Shown: positions 30,308-40,739 of the stretch, piece after piece
Position numbering within the stretch: position 1 is the stretch's first letter
Layout: the number at the start of each line of letters is the position of its first letter
NCBI GenBank assembly: GCA_022824305.1
Contig: JAJEAD010000076.1
Location: forward strand, 303,162-367,161
DNA: 64,000 nucleotides
From: Gammaproteobacteria bacterium
GTDB taxonomy: Bacteria; Pseudomonadota; Gammaproteobacteria; HK1
Direction: 5' to 3'
Translations under genes and position numbers: made by a program
Notes under the pieces: model-generated
What the model was told of the DNA's origin: nothing
Database searches by the model: none
What the model saw: only the letters and a program-made list of their open reading frames with translations

Positions 30308-31273
30308 ATGAGCTCCGAGAGGCTGCACGCGGTTCTGCCCCCCGGCCTCGCCGGCCTGCGCCTCGACCGGGCGCTCGCGGAGGTCTTCCAGGGCCACTCC
30401 CGCTCCCGCATCCAGCGCTCGATCCTGGAAGGCCATGTCCTCGTCGACGGTCGCCCGGCTGACGCTTCGCAGCGGGTGGCGGGCGGAGAACAGGTCGAAT
30501 GGCCCATGCCCGCCGCACCCGACGCAGGCTGGAAGCCGGATCCCGTCGCGCTCCGTCCCGTCTACGAGGACTCCGAGATCATCGTAATCGACAAGCCGGC
30601 CGGACTGGTGGTGCACCCGGGGGCGGGAAACCGGACGCACACCCTCGCCAACGGTCTGCTGCACCGATACCCCGAGCTTGCCCGACTGCCGAGGGCGGGC
30701 GTGGTGCATCGCCTGGACAAGGACACGTCGGGGCTGCTCGTGGTCGCCCGGACTGACGCGGCGCACCGCCATCTCGTGTCGGAGATCCTGCGCCGGGCGG
30801 TGGAGCGGGAGTACGAAGCAGTGGTCTGGGGCCTCGTCAGCAGCGCTTGCGGGCGCATCGATGCCCCCATCGCCCGCCACCGTACGCAGCGTACCCGCAT
30901 GGCGGTAGCCGCCAGGGGACGCAACGCCGTAACGCACTACAGGGTTCGGGCGCGTTATTCTCACTTCACTCGGCTGAGGGTTCGCCTGGAGACCGGTCGC
31001 ACGCACCAGATTCGGGTCCACATGCATCACCTGGGCCACCCCGTAGCCGGTGACCCCGTCTACGCTACGCGTCGCCGCACCCCGGATCTCCCTCTCTCCT
31101 TGCAGAAGGCCCTGCGAGAACTCGAAGGCCAGGCTCTTCACGCGAGCCGCCTCGCGTTCTCTCATCCTCTCGACGGCGTGCGGCGCGAGTGGCATGCAAC
31201 GTTGCCCGCGGACCTTTCCGCGCTGATCGCCACGCTGGAGGCGACGCGTGGCGCGCTTCCCCGGTCGGAGTGA
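30308..31273 (+). CDS. rluD: 23S rRNA pseudouridine(1911/1915/1917) synthase RluD
   Basis: Makes three pseudouridines in helix 69 of 23S rRNA (321 aa). An N-terminal S4 domain (RLDRALAEVF...SRSRIQRSILEG...V.VDG) precedes the RluA-type catalytic domain. The latter contains HRLDKDTSGLLVVA at about 134-147 with the catalytic Asp137, and RLETGRTHQIRVHM near the C-terminus. AGGCGGAAG upstream serves as ribosome-binding site. The rluD-pgeF-clpB order is also that of E. coli. Confidence 0.96.
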   Translation: MSSERLHAVLPPGLAGLRLDRALAEVFQGHSRSRIQRSILEGHVLVDGRPADASQRVAGGEQVEWPMPAAPDAGWKPDPVALRPVYEDSEIIVIDKPAGLVVHPGAGNRTHTLANGLLHRYPELARLPRAGVVHRLDKDTSGLLVVARTDAAHRHLVSEILRRAVEREYEAVVWGLVSSACGRIDAPIARHRTQRTRMAVAARGRNAVTHYRVRARYSHFTRLRVRLETGRTHQIRVHMHHLGHPVAGDPVYATRRRTPDLPLSLQKALRELEGQALHASRLAFSHPLDGVRREWHATLPADLSALIATLEATRGALPRSE

Positions 31274-31310
31274 TCGGGGCCCCCGCCGACGCGATAGTCT
31301 CGGAGAACCA

Positions 31311-32132
31311 ATGCCGGCCGTACACCAGGAGGCGCTCGAAGGTCTCGAGTTCATCGAGCCGGATTGGCCGGCGCCGCCGTCGGTCAGAGCCGGCTCGACG
31401 ACGCGCCGGGGAGGTGCGAGCCACCCTCCCTACGACCATCTGAACCTGGCTCTGCGGGTAGGGGACGACGCGGACGCGGTCTCCGAGAACCGGAGACGGC
31501 TCAGGACGCGGCTGCATCTTCCCGCCGAGCCCCTGTGGATGAGACAGGTACACGGCACCCGCGTCATCGAGGCGGAATGCGCGGAAGCGGACCCCGTGGG
31601 GGATGCCTGCATCGCGCGCTCGTCCGGCCGGCCCTGCGCAGTGCTGAGCGCGGACTGCCTGCCGATTCTGCTCTGCGCCCGGCACGGCGGAGCGGTTGCC
31701 GCCGTGCACGCGGGCTGGCGCGGGCTCGCCGCCGGCGTCATCGAGAGCACGGTCGCGGCGATGCGGACTCCGGCCCGGGAGGTCCTCGCATGGCTCGGCC
31801 CCGGCATCGGCGCGGCCGCCTACGAGGTCGGCCCGGAGGTGCGCGAAGCCTTCGTACGACGACATCGCGAAGACGTGGACGCATTCGTCCCGACGAGGCC
31901 GGGACACTGGACCGCCGACCTCGCGAGGCTCGCGCGCGCGCGTCTCGCACGTTGCGGGGTTGCCGCGGTACATGGGGGCAACCGATGCACCCACTCCGAT
32001 CCGCAGCGCTTCTACTCGTTTCGGCGTGACGGGACAACCGGACGCTTCGCGACCCTGATCTGGATCGAGGCGCCGTCGCCTCCGCCGCCCGGCCGGCGGG
32101 GCGCCGGCTTGAATCGGAGGGGCCTGCCCTAA
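31311..32132 (+). CDS. pgeF: Peptidoglycan editing factor PgeF (laccase-domain, YfiH-like)
   Basis: DUF152/laccase-domain protein (273 aa) that helps keep misincorporated L-Ser out of peptidoglycan precursors in E. coli. Metal-ligand motifs are visible as [18 protein letters not shown] and [13 protein letters not shown], and [12 protein letters not shown] follows. The ATG at 31311 has GGAG five bases upstream. Another in-frame ATG at 31248 would overlap rluD. The clpB heat-shock promoter lies across its 3' end. Confidence 0.9.
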   Translation: MPAVHQEALEGLEFIEPDWPAPPSVRAGSTTRRGGASHPPYDHLNLALRVGDDADAVSENRRRLRTRLHLPAEPLWMRQVHGTRVIEAECAEADPVGDACIARSSGRPCAVLSADCLPILLCARHGGAVAAVHAGWRGLAAGVIESTVAAMRTPAREVLAWLGPGIGAAAYEVGPEVREAFVRRHREDVDAFVPTRPGHWTADLARLARARLARCGVAAVHGGNRCTHSDPQRFYSFRRDGTTGRFATLIWIEAPSPPPPGRRGAGLNRRGLP

Positions 32133-32135
32133 TGT
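32108..32135 (+). promoter_or_regulatory. Sigma-32 heat-shock promoter of clpB
   Basis: CTTGAA at 32108-32113 is a perfect -35 for RpoH. After a 13-bp spacer comes CCCTAATGT (32127-32135), close to the CCCCATNT -10. The -35 lies inside pgeF and the -10 covers the pgeF stop codon TAA. The start point would be near 32141, 26 bases before the clpB ATG. Confidence 0.65.
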
Positions 32136-32166
32136 TCCCGGACAGCATGAATTCGAGGTTTCCGCG

Positions 32167-34761
32167 ATGCGCATGGACCGGCTGACGACACAATTCCAAC
32201 TCGCGCTCTCCGATGCCCAGAGTCTCGCGGTGAGGCGGGACCACGCATCGATCGACCCCGCCCACGTTCTCGTGGCGCTGCTCGATCAGCAGGGTGGCAG
32301 TGTCCGGCACCTGCTCACCCGCGCCGACATCAACGTCCACCGGCTGCGCTCTCGGCTCGGCGAGATACTCGATCGAGCGCCCACCGTGCACGGCAATGCG
32401 GGCAACATCGCGATCGGCAACGAGCTCGGCCGCTGTCTGAACCTGTGCGACAAGCTTGCCGCCGAGCGGGAGGATCAGTTCATCTCGAGCGAGCTGTTCC
32501 CGCTCGCGGTGCTGGACGCGGGTGGGGAATGCGCGCGCGCCCTCACCGAGAACCGGGCGACGAAAGAGGGCATCGAGGCGGCAATTGAACAGCTCCGCGG
32601 CGGGGAGAGCGTGAGCAGCGAGAACGCGGAGGAGCAGCGGCAGGCGCTCGAGAAGTTCAGCATCGACCTCACCGAGCGCGCCGAGCAGGGTCGCCTGGAT
32701 CCCGTGATCGGGCGCGACGACGAGATTCGGCGCACCATCCAGGTCCTGCAGCGCCGAACCAAGAACAACCCGGTGCTGATCGGTGAGCCCGGGGTCGGGA
32801 AGACGGCGATCGTCGAGGGTCTTGCCCAGCGCATCGTCAACCGGGAGGTGCCGGAGGGCCTGAAGGGCAAGCGCCTTCTCGCCCTCGATCTCGGAGCGCT
32901 GGTGGCCGGCACCAAGTTCCGCGGGGAGTTCGAGGAGCGGATCAAGGCAGTGCTCACCGATCTCGCCAAGCAGCAGGGAGAGGTCATTCTCTTCATCGAC
33001 GAGATCCACAACCTGGTCGGCGCCGGCAAGGCGGAAGGAGCGATGGACGCGGGCAACATGCTCAAGCCCGCACTGGCCCGGGGAGAGCTGCATTGCGTCG
33101 GCGCAACGACCCTGGACGAGTACCGCCAGTGCGTGGAGAAGGACGCTGCGCTCGAACGCCGGTTTCAGCGGGTGATGGTGGAGGAGCCGAGCGTGGAGGA
33201 CAGCATCGCGATCCTGCGGGGGCTCAAGGAACGCTACGAGATTCACCACGGCGTCGACATCGGCGACCCGGCGATCGTCGCCGCCGCCACTCTCTCCCAC
33301 CGATACATCTCCGATCGGCAGCTCCCGGACAAGGCGATCGATCTCGTCGACGAAGCGGCGAGCCGGATTCGCATGGAGATCGATTCGAAACCGGAAGCGA
33401 TGGATCGCCTGGACCGGCGCGTAATTCAGCTCAAGATCGAGCGTGAAGCGCTGAAGAAGGAGACTGACGACGCCTCCCTCGAGCGCCTGGCCAGGCTCGA
33501 GAAGGAGATTGCGAACGCCGAGAAGGAGTACTCGGACCTGGAGGAGATCTGGAAGGCCGAGAAGGCGGCGGTGCAGGGCTCGCAACACGTGAAGGAGGCG
33601 CTGGAACGGGCCAGGCTGGAGCTCGAGACCGCTCGCCGCGCCGGAGATCTCGGACGCATGGCGGAGATTCAGTACGGCCGTCTCCCGGAGCTCGAGAAGC
33701 AGCTCGAGCTCGCCACCCGGGCCGAGCACCGGGAAATGCAGCTCCTGCGTTCCGCCGTCACCGAGGACGAAGTGGCGGAGGTGGTGTCTCGATGGACAGG
33801 AATCCCCGTCACCAGGATGATGGAAGGCGAACGCGAGAGACTCCTTCACATGGAAGAGAGCCTGCATGGACGCATAGTGGGGCAGGACGAAGCGGTGCGA
33901 GCGGTGTGTGATGCAATTCGCCGCGCGCGCTCGGGCCTCTCCGACCCCAGGCGGCCCAACGGCTCCTTCCTCTTTCTCGGCCCCACCGGCGTCGGAAAGA
34001 CGGAGCTCTGCCGCGCACTGGCGGAATTCCTGTTCGACACCGAAGAGGCCATCGTGCGCCTGGACATGTCGGAGTTCATGGAGAAGCACTCCGTGGCGAG
34101 AATGCTCGGCGCGCCGCCCGGCTACGTCGGCTACGAGGAAGGCGGCTACCTGACCGAAGCCGTGCGCCGCCGCCCCTATCGGCTCGTCCTCCTCGACGAG
34201 ATCGAGAAGGCCCACCCCGAAGTGTTCAACGTGCTGCTGCAGGTCCTCGAGGACGGCCGGCTGACCGACGGACACGGCCGTACCGTCGACTTCCGCAACA
34301 CCGTGATCGCGATGACTTCCAACCTCGGCTCGGAGCACATCCAGAGCTTCGCGGGACGCGGCGACTACCCGTCCATGAAGGAGGCGGTGATGGAAGACGT
34401 GAAGGCCTCGTTCCGACCGGAGTTCATAAACCGAATCGACGAAGTGGTGGTCTTCCACCCCCTCGCGCGGGAGCAGATTCGCGCGATCGCCCGCATTCAG
34501 GTGGATGCGCTCCGAGAACGTCTGAGCGCTCAGGATGTCGCGCTGGAGGTGAGCGATGCCGCCCTGGATCGACTGGGTGAAGCGGGCTTCGACCCCGTGT
34601 ACGGGGCAAGGCCGCTGAAGCGCGCAGTGCAAAGCCGCCTGGAGAACGAGCTGGCGAGGCGCCTGCTCTCGGGGGAAATCTCCCCGGGACAGCACATCCG
34701 GGTGGATGCCGGTGCGGGGGGAGAGCTCGGGTTCGAGGTCGTGACCGCGCAAGCGGCCTGA
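32167..34761 (+). CDS. clpB: ATP-dependent chaperone ClpB
   Basis: Hexameric AAA+ disaggregase that works with DnaK/DnaJ/GrpE (864 aa). In order it has the Clp N-terminal repeats, the first AAA+ module with Walker [14 protein letters not shown] and Walker [11 protein letters not shown], and a middle coiled-coil (about 410-530). The second AAA+ module follows with [11 protein letters not shown] and [16 protein letters not shown], then the C-terminal [12 protein letters not shown]. The coiled-coil middle domain separates it from ClpA. Length equals the family norm (about 857). Confidence 0.98.
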   Translation: MRMDRLTTQFQLALSDAQSLAVRRDHASIDPAHVLVALLDQQGGSVRHLLTRADINVHRLRSRLGEILDRAPTVHGNAGNIAIGNELGRCLNLCDKLAAEREDQFISSELFPLAVLDAGGECARALTENRATKEGIEAAIEQLRGGESVSSENAEEQRQALEKFSIDLTERAEQGRLDPVIGRDDEIRRTIQVLQRRTKNNPVLIGEPGVGKTAIVEGLAQRIVNREVPEGLKGKRLLALDLGALVAGTKFRGEFEERIKAVLTDLAKQQGEVILFIDEIHNLVGAGKAEGAMDAGNMLKPALARGELHCVGATTLDEYRQCVEKDAALERRFQRVMVEEPSVEDSIAILRGLKERYEIHHGVDIGDPAIVAAATLSHRYISDRQLPDKAIDLVDEAASRIRMEIDSKPEAMDRLDRRVIQLKIEREALKKETDDASLERLARLEKEIANAEKEYSDLEEIWKAEKAAVQGSQHVKEALERARLELETARRAGDLGRMAEIQYGRLPELEKQLELATRAEHREMQLLRSAVTEDEVAEVVSRWTGIPVTRMMEGERERLLHMEESLHGRIVGQDEAVRAVCDAIRRARSGLSDPRRPNGSFLFLGPTGVGKTELCRALAEFLFDTEEAIVRLDMSEFMEKHSVARMLGAPPGYVGYEEGGYLTEAVRRRPYRLVLLDEIEKAHPEVFNVLLQVLEDGRLTDGHGRTVDFRNTVIAMTSNLGSEHIQSFAGRGDYPSMKEAVMEDVKASFRPEFINRIDEVVVFHPLAREQIRAIARIQVDALRERLSAQDVALEVSDAALDRLGEAGFDPVYGARPLKRAVQSRLENELARRLLSGEISPGQHIRVDAGAGGELGFEVVTAQAA

Positions 34762-34837
34762 GTCCCGCGGCGATCACCCGCGGCTCCCCTTCCCGCCCGG
34801 TCTCGCACTCACCGCCGCGCAGCTCCTGCCCGGGCAT

Positions 34838-35722
34838 GTGACCCTCCCGCAGCTTCTCTCCGTGCACCCGGCTGCGTGCGTCGCGCTTGCGGCGCTCGTC
34901 GGTCTGATCGGAGGCAGCTTCCTCAATGTCGTCGTCTTCCGGCTTCCCCGCATCCTGGAACGGGAGTGGCAGTGGGAAGCCGCCGAGCGCAGTGGCGACG
35001 TGGAAGCGTCGAGCCACTTCGCGGGACAGCGCTTCGGGCTCGCAACTCCACGTTCGCGCTGTCCGGCATGCGCAGTGCCGATTCGGCCCCTGGACATTCT
35101 GCCGGTGCTCGGCTACCTCCGGCTGAGGGGACGCTGCCGGGCCTGCGACTGGAAGATCCCGCTTCGCTACCCGGCCATCGAAGTCTCGAGCGCGCTGGCC
35201 GCGGGAATCGTCGCCTGGCATTTCGGCTGTGGCGCGCCCATGGCGAGCGCCCTGCTCCTCACCTTCGCGCTGCTCGCGCTCGCGTGCATCGACCTCGAAA
35301 CCGGCCTTCTGCCCGATGCGATCACCCTGCCCTTCCTCTGGCTGGGTCTGGCGATCAATCTCTTCGGCGTGCACGCCGCCCTGCCCTCCGCGGTCATGGG
35401 AGCTATCGCCGGCTACGGCATTCTCTGGGTGGTGTTCCACGCCTTTCGAGTCGTCACCGGCAAGGAAGGCATGGGACACGGGGACTTCAAGCTGCTCGCC
35501 ATGCTCGGCGCATGGCTGGGGTGGCAGGCCCTGCCGCTCCTCGTCCTGCTCTCGTCCGCGGCCGCGCTCGTGGTCGGGCTCGGCTCCGCCGCGCTTGGGT
35601 GGCGGCAGCGCTCTTCGCCGATTCCCTTCGGTCCCTTCCTGGCCGCCGCCGGTTGGCTCTACCTCCTGTTCGGAGATTCATGGACCAGCGCCTACCTGGA
35701 ATGGATCGGGGCCCTTCCCTAG
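34838..35722 (+). CDS. pilD: Prepilin peptidase / N-methyltransferase PilD
   Basis: Membrane aspartic peptidase that cleaves and N-methylates type IV prepilins and type II pseudopilins (294 aa). The N-terminal methylase domain has the zinc pairs CPAC and CRAC. The two catalytic aspartates are in CIDLETGLLPD and GMGHGDFKLLAM. Around eight membrane segments are predicted. It presumably processes the pilin at 25.7 kb. In relatives coaE usually follows pilD before zapD; it is absent. Confidence 0.95.
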   Translation: MTLPQLLSVHPAACVALAALVGLIGGSFLNVVVFRLPRILEREWQWEAAERSGDVEASSHFAGQRFGLATPRSRCPACAVPIRPLDILPVLGYLRLRGRCRACDWKIPLRYPAIEVSSALAAGIVAWHFGCGAPMASALLLTFALLALACIDLETGLLPDAITLPFLWLGLAINLFGVHAALPSAVMGAIAGYGILWVVFHAFRVVTGKEGMGHGDFKLLAMLGAWLGWQALPLLVLLSSAAALVVGLGSAALGWRQRSSPIPFGPFLAAAGWLYLLFGDSWTSAYLEWIGALP

Positions 35723-35955
35723 CGTACCGGGGCGGCGCCCCAAGAGATGACGCCCGCGGTGCCTGCCCGTCCCGGCCCCGCGGCAGGCGACCCCCGCCGG
35801 AATCGGGGGAGCGACCAGCCCTCGTTCCCGCGACGAGCTCCACCTCCCGCCGGCGCGCGGGCAGCCGCGGCGCGTCGCCCACGGGCGCAACGTTGCGGCC
35901 TCCGGATTCGCTCCGCAATTGCAGGGCGGACTGCATCAATGAAAGAATCGGGCTC

Positions 35956-36786
35956 ATGCCGATGGACAACGTCTTTGCGATAGCTGGCGAACGCAAGCAG
36001 ATGCCGGATATCTCCGCCGACCAACGGGTGATCTACGAGCAACCGTTGAGCGAGCGCATACGCGCTTTCCTGCGCCTGGAGTTCCTGTTCAAGCGCGCCG
36101 AGTTTCAACTCCTCACCGACGACCCCTGGGCGAGCCGCAGCGCGATGGAGTCCATCATCGACGTGCTCGCGGTGATGAGCCGATCCGATCTCAAGAAGGA
36201 GCTGCTCAAGGAGCTGGAACGCCAGTGTGCGACGCTCGAGACGCTCGCCTCGAATCCCAACGTCGATGAACGCCGCCTGCAGACGATCCTCGGCCGGGTG
36301 AGGCGTGTTCGGGCCACCCTGTACGAAGGCGAGAACATCCCCGGAATCGAGCTGCGGGACAACGAGCTGCTCAGCATGGTGCGCCAGCGCAGCAGCATTC
36401 CGGCCGGCACCTGTGCCTTCGATCTCCCCGCTTACCACTTCTGGCTGCAGCGGCCGGCCCACAACCGGATGCGGGACCTCCGCGAGTGGCTGTCGAAGTT
36501 CGACCGGCTGCGGGAAGCCATCGATCTCTGCCTCAAGCTGGTTCGCGAGAGCGCCGGACCGACCCGTGAAGTGGCGCACGGAGGGTTCTACAAGAAGAGC
36601 CTGGAGGCCTCGGCTCACTGCCAGATGATCCGCATTTCGCTGGCTCCGAGCGCGGAGTGCTACCCCGAGATCAGCGCGGGCCGTCACCGCTTCACCGTGC
36701 GCTTCATGCATCCTGTTCGCGGTTCCACGCGCCCGGCTCAGGTGGACAAGGACATAGAGTTCGACCTGCTCTGCTGCCTGCTCTGA
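35956..36786 (+). CDS. zapD: Cell division protein ZapD (YacF, DUF1342)
   Basis: FtsZ-bundling protein that stabilises the Z ring (276 aa). Family features are IYEQPLSERIRAFLRLEFLF near the N-terminus, a helical middle domain, the AYHFWLQRP segment and the C-terminal beta domain ending DIEFDLLCCLL. Several possible starts exist (35956, 35962 and 36001). Family members usually begin close to IxYEQPLxERIR, so the N-terminal 15-20 residues are uncertain. It is separated from pilD by 233 bp with no gene. Confidence 0.92.
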   Translation: MPMDNVFAIAGERKQMPDISADQRVIYEQPLSERIRAFLRLEFLFKRAEFQLLTDDPWASRSAMESIIDVLAVMSRSDLKKELLKELERQCATLETLASNPNVDERRLQTILGRVRRVRATLYEGENIPGIELRDNELLSMVRQRSSIPAGTCAFDLPAYHFWLQRPAHNRMRDLREWLSKFDRLREAIDLCLKLVRESAGPTREVAHGGFYKKSLEASAHCQMIRISLAPSAECYPEISAGRHRFTVRFMHPVRGSTRPAQVDKDIEFDLLCCLL

Positions 36787-36801
36787 AGCGAGGAAGCGGA
36801 C

Positions 36802-37662
36802 GTGGAGAATCCTTGCATCTTCGATGTCGGGGAGGATTCGTTCGACGAACGAGTCCTCGAAGCGTCCCGCCGCGTCCCGGTTCTCGTCGACTTCTGGGCG
36901 GAGTGGTGCGGGCCCTGCCGCGCCCTGACTCCTCTGCTCGACGACATCGTCGCGCACTACCGGGGCGACGTGCTGCTCGCGAAAGTGGATACCGAGCGCG
37001 AGCGCCGACTGGCCCTCGATCACGGCATTCGAAGCCTCCCCACCGTGATGCTCTACAAGGACGCGCGGGTCGTGGATCATTTCATGGGGCTGCAGCCGGA
37101 GAGCGTGATCCGGGAGATGCTGGATCGGCACGTAGCCCGTGAATCCGACCGAGCACGGACCCGGGCGGCGGAGCTTGCGCGCGGGGGCGACATCGCTGCC
37201 GCGCTCGAGCTGCTGGAAGAAGCGCGTCGGAACGATCCCGAGAACCATCGCGTCGTGCCGGACCTCGCGGCCCTTCTCCTCGAGAACGGCGACATCGACG
37301 AAGCCGAGCGGGTCATCGCGGCGCTGCCTCTGGACAAGCGCGAAGAAGAAGAGGTGGTGGCGCTCTGCGCGCGAATGGAGTTCGCCAGGCTGGCTCTGGA
37401 GGCGCCGCCCGCCGGCGAGTTGCGCCAGGCCCTGGACGGTGGGGACGCGAACCCCGAGCTACGCTATATGCTCGCCATGCGGCATGCCTCCGAAGGGAAC
37501 TACGAGGACGCCCTGGCGAATCTGCTCACGGTCCTGGAGCGCGACCGGCGCTTCCGGGACGGGGCGGCACGGCGCGCAATGGTCGACATTTTCGGCATCC
37601 TGGGCTCCACCCATGCCCTCGTGGAGGAGTATCGACCCCGGATGGCGCGGGCCATGTTCTAG
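36802..37662 (+). CDS. cnoX: CnoX-like chaperone-thioredoxin (YbbN family) with intact CGPC
   Basis: 286-aa protein with an N-terminal thioredoxin domain (LVDFWAEWCGPCRAL) and a C-terminal TPR-like region (from about residue 115). This is the architecture of the E. coli chaperedoxin CnoX, which hands substrates to GroEL and DnaK. Unlike E. coli CnoX, whose site is SQHC, this protein keeps WCGPC and should be redox-active. GTG start with AGGAAG upstream. It is 15 bp after zapD, so the two are likely co-transcribed. Confidence 0.88.
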   Translation: MENPCIFDVGEDSFDERVLEASRRVPVLVDFWAEWCGPCRALTPLLDDIVAHYRGDVLLAKVDTERERRLALDHGIRSLPTVMLYKDARVVDHFMGLQPESVIREMLDRHVARESDRARTRAAELARGGDIAAALELLEEARRNDPENHRVVPDLAALLLENGDIDEAERVIAALPLDKREEEEVVALCARMEFARLALEAPPAGELRQALDGGDANPELRYMLAMRHASEGNYEDALANLLTVLERDRRFRDGAARRAMVDIFGILGSTHALVEEYRPRMARAMF

Positions 37663-37738
37663 CCACATCCCCTTCCGATTCCCGGCCGCCGGGGGTGTGA
37701 ATCCGGTCTTTCCCGTGTGTCCCCGTGGCAGGGCCCGG

Positions 37739-38386
37739 TCAGGTCGGGCAAGGGTCCGCAGCGCTGATGGTTTGCGGCTCGAGCTCTACGCGTCGACCGA
37801 GCCGGGCCGCAAACTCAAGCGCGAAGCGTTCGCCCGCTTCGTCCACCGTCCAGTCCAGGCCATGGTCCGCGAGGCGAGTGACGACGAGGCCCGGATAGCC
37901 GCAAGGGTCGATCCGGGTGAAGGGTTCGAGGTCGAGGGATACGTTGAGAGCCAGCCCGTGATAGGCGCATCCCCGTCTCACCCGGAGGCCGAGCGCGGCG
38001 ATCTTCGCCGCGTCCAGGTAGACGCCGGGCGCACCGGGGCGGCGCGCGGCCGGGAGGCCAGCGGAGCGCAGCATTCCGATCGCGCACTCTTCGAGCAGAT
38101 GCACGAAGTCTCTCACCCCGAACCGGGCCCGCTTGAGGTCGATGAGCGTGTAGGCCACGAGCTGGCCGGGAGCGTGAAAGGTCACCTGACCGCCGCGGTC
38201 GCTGCGCAGCACCGGCACATCGCCCGGGGCGAGCAGGTGTTCCCGGCGTCCCGCCTGACCGAGCGTGAAGACCGCCGGGTGCTGGACCAGCCAGAGCTCG
38301 TCCTCCGTGGACGCGTCACGTTCCTCGGTGAACCCGCGCATGGCTTCCAGCACCACCCGGTAGGGCCGGGTACCGAGCGTGCGCAC
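37739..38386 (-). CDS. lipB: Octanoyl-[acyl-carrier-protein]:protein N-octanoyltransferase
   Basis: Transfers octanoate from ACP to lipoyl domains, the first step of lipoate synthesis (215 aa). Motifs are [37 protein letters not shown] and [22 protein letters not shown], the last including the catalytic Cys-His region. GTG at 38386 (VRTLGTRPY) matches the family start. An in-frame extension to 38515 would overlap dacC. lipA is not adjacent, and ybeD, usually between dacC and lipB, is missing. Confidence 0.93.
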   Translation of the reverse strand: MRTLGTRPYRVVLEAMRGFTEERDASTEDELWLVQHPAVFTLGQAGRREHLLAPGDVPVLRSDRGGQVTFHAPGQLVAYTLIDLKRARFGVRDFVHLLEECAIGMLRSAGLPAARRPGAPGVYLDAAKIAALGLRVRRGCAYHGLALNVSLDLEPFTRIDPCGYPGLVVTRLADHGLDWTVDEAGERFALEFAARLGRRVELEPQTISAADPCPT

Positions 38387-38472
38387 CCGGAGCGCGGCGC
38401 CGCCGCACCCTGTCGAGTTCCGGCCGAGGCCGGCTCCGGCTTCCGGCGCCTCCCTCTCGGCCGGGATCCGGT

Positions 38473-39600
38473 CTACCGGAAGAGGAGCCGGATCGAGTCG
38501 CCCAGTCTCTGCCACAGGCTGCCGAGCCCTACCGGATGGAGCGCCACCAGTGGGCGTTCCGCCAGCAGCTCCTCGTCGAGGCGTACCCGGATGGTGCCGC
38601 GAACCGCTCCCTCGGCTATCGGCGCGATGGCGGGCTCCTCGACTTCGATGATGGAAACGAGGCGATCGTGCTCACCGCGGGGGAGAGTGAGGTAGAGATC
38701 CTCGCCGATACCGAGGTGCGCTTCGAGGCTCTCGCCCTTCCATATCCGGAGCTTGGTCAGAACCTCGCCGGTGCCGTGCACACGGCGCGTCTCGTAGGCG
38801 CGGAATCCGAAACCGAGCAGAGCCGCGGTATCGCGGGTCCGGCGCTTTGCGTTCGGCGCCCCCATCACCACCGATATCAGCCGCATGTCGCCGCGAGCGG
38901 CGGAGGCCACGAGGCAGTATCCCGCCGAGCGGGTATAGCCGGTCTTGAGACCGTCGACCGACTCGTCCTGCCACAGCAGGCGGTTTCGGTTCTTCTGTTC
39001 GATGCCGTTGTACTCGAAGCTCTTGATCGCGTGCCACTGGTACAGATCCGGAAAGTCGCGGATCAGGGCCCGGGCGATCGTGGCCATGTCGCGGGGGGTG
39101 GTGTAGAGATCGGGGTCCGGAAGGCCCGATGCGTTGGTGAAGTTCGAATCCTGCATGCCGAGCCGCTCCGCGTGGCTGTTCATCATGCCCGCGAACGCCG
39201 TCTCGTCTCCTGCGATGTACTCGGCGAGCGCGATGCTCGCGTCGTTTCCGGATTGGACGATTACCCCCTTGAGCAATTGCTCGACGCTGACGCGATCGCC
39301 CACCTCGATGAACGTGCGTGAGCCCGGCGCCCGCCATGCCTTCTCGCTCACGAGCACCAGGTCGTCCAGGCGGATGTTTCCCTCCTGCAGCTCGGAGAAC
39401 ACCACGTAGACCGTCATCATCTTCGTGAGGCTGGCCGGCTCGAGGCGCTCGTCGGGGTTCTGCGACTCGAGCAACTCGCCGCTGCGGAACTCCATCAGGA
39501 GATGCGCCCGGGCGTTTACTTCGGGAGGATCGGGAAGCACCGCAGCGTGCGCAACGCCCACGAAGAGACAGAAACCAAGAAATGCGGCTGTGAGCTTCAT
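38473..39600 (-). CDS. dacC: D-alanyl-D-alanine carboxypeptidase (PBP5/6 family)
   Basis: Periplasmic low-molecular-weight PBP that trims the terminal D-Ala of peptidoglycan stem peptides (375 aa). The signal peptide [19 protein letters not shown] is cut before AVLPDPP. The active-site Ser57 is in SLTK, SGN in VQSGNDAS and KTG in [12 protein letters not shown]. The C-terminal amphipathic end ([13 protein letters not shown]) fits membrane anchoring. The ATG overlaps the mltB stop by four bases. dacA would be an equally valid name. Confidence 0.94.
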   Translation of the reverse strand: MKLTAAFLGFCLFVGVAHAAVLPDPPEVNARAHLLMEFRSGELLESQNPDERLEPASLTKMMTVYVVFSELQEGNIRLDDLVLVSEKAWRAPGSRTFIEVGDRVSVEQLLKGVIVQSGNDASIALAEYIAGDETAFAGMMNSHAERLGMQDSNFTNASGLPDPDLYTTPRDMATIARALIRDFPDLYQWHAIKSFEYNGIEQKNRNRLLWQDESVDGLKTGYTRSAGYCLVASAARGDMRLISVVMGAPNAKRRTRDTAALLGFGFRAYETRRVHGTGEVLTKLRIWKGESLEAHLGIGEDLYLTLPRGEHDRLVSIIEVEEPAIAPIAEGAVRGTIRVRLDEELLAERPLVALHPVGLGSLWQRLGDSIRLLFR

Positions 39601-40715
39601 CCGCTCCCTCCCTCGAAATCCCGGAGAATCCATTCTGCGAGCTGGTGCACCGCCATCGCGTACAGCTTGCTGTGGTTGTAGCGGGTGATGGCGTAGAAGT
39701 TGTCGAGCACCACCCAATGCTCCACACCTTCCGCCCCCTGCAGCTCGATCAGCGCCGCGGGCCGGTCGGCAAACGCGCTCCCCTCGGCGCCGACGCGCAC
39801 GCCATCGAGCGCGGCGAGCGCAGTATGCGGCTTCATGCCCGCTTCCAAGAGTTCGGGCAGCGCACCCGGCGCAACCGACGCCGGAAAGGCCACCGCATCG
39901 CCCCGCCGCCACCCGTGACGCTCGAGGTAGCGGGCAACGCTGCCGATCGCGTCGCCGACGCTCGCCACGAGATCGCGTCTCGCATCGCCGTCGAAATCGA
40001 TCGCGAAGTTTCGGTAGCTCGAGGAGATGAACTGCGGAATGCCCATGGCGCCCGCATAGGAGCCCTTGACGCTCAGCGGATCGAGCCCCTCCTCCTGCAC
40101 CAGAAGCAGGAAGTGCTCGAGCTCCGAGCTGAAGAAGGCGGAGCGTCGCGGATACCTGAATGCGAGCGTCGCCAGGGAATCGAGCACTCTCAGGGACCCG
40201 GTCCGGCTTCCGTAGAGAGTCTCGACGCCGATGATCGCCACGACGATCCGGGGCGGCACGCCGAATTGCCGCTCGGCTCGTTCCAGGTCGGCACGGTGTT
40301 CCCGCCAGAACCCGACGCCCCGCTCCGCCCGTTCGGGCCGGAGAAAGATCGGCCGGTAGTCACGCCAGGGCTTGGCCTCCGCCGGACGCGTGATCGCGTC
40401 GAGCACGCGCTGCTCCACGACCGCCCGGCGAAGAAGACTCCGAGCTCGCTCCGCGTCCACCGGATGACGGGAGACGAGATGCTGAACGAAGGGCTCGATC
40501 TCGGCCGCCTCGTCGAATCCCTCGGCGGCAACGCCCGGCAGCGCGAGCGCAAGCAGAACGCTCGCGAGCACCCGTCCCCGGCGGCAGCGCCTGCGCTCCG
40601 CCAGGGTCCCGGAGCCTCCCCGGAATCGGTCGCCGGATCGAGGGCGCGCCGACCGGAACTCGCATCCTGCGTCGGTGTCCCCACGCGCGCGCCCTGGAAA
40701 TGGTGCTTTCACCAC
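39597..40715 (-). CDS. mltB: Lytic murein transglycosylase B
   Basis: Cleaves glycan strands to 1,6-anhydro-muropeptides (372 aa from the GTG at 40715). The catalytic Glu is in AIIGVETLYGSRTG. GSYAGAMGIPQFISSSYRNFAIDFDGD is the family signature region (read here in parts as GAMGIPQFISSSY and AIDFDGD). A hydrophobic signal core VLASVLLALALPGVAA starts near residue 49. That leaves an odd 45-residue Arg-rich N-terminus, and the true start may be internal. There is no lipobox, so it is periplasmic rather than lipidated. Confidence 0.92.
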   Translation of the reverse strand: MVKAPFPGRARGDTDAGCEFRSARPRSGDRFRGGSGTLAERRRCRRGRVLASVLLALALPGVAAEGFDEAAEIEPFVQHLVSRHPVDAERARSLLRRAVVEQRVLDAITRPAEAKPWRDYRPIFLRPERAERGVGFWREHRADLERAERQFGVPPRIVVAIIGVETLYGSRTGSLRVLDSLATLAFRYPRRSAFFSSELEHFLLLVQEEGLDPLSVKGSYAGAMGIPQFISSSYRNFAIDFDGDARRDLVASVGDAIGSVARYLERHGWRRGDAVAFPASVAPGALPELLEAGMKPHTALAALDGVRVGAEGSAFADRPAALIELQGAEGVEHWVVLDNFYAITRYNHSKLYAMAVHQLAEWILRDFEGGSG

Positions 40716-40739
40716 CGTCGAATTCCCCTCTCGTACCTT

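Noticed and set aside
31738..34752. A 1004-codon open frame on the minus strand across pgeF and clpB
   Set aside because: It is antisense to clpB, whose protein is a complete, unmistakable AAA+ chaperone. The frame is open only because of GC-rich third positions, and its translation resembles no family.
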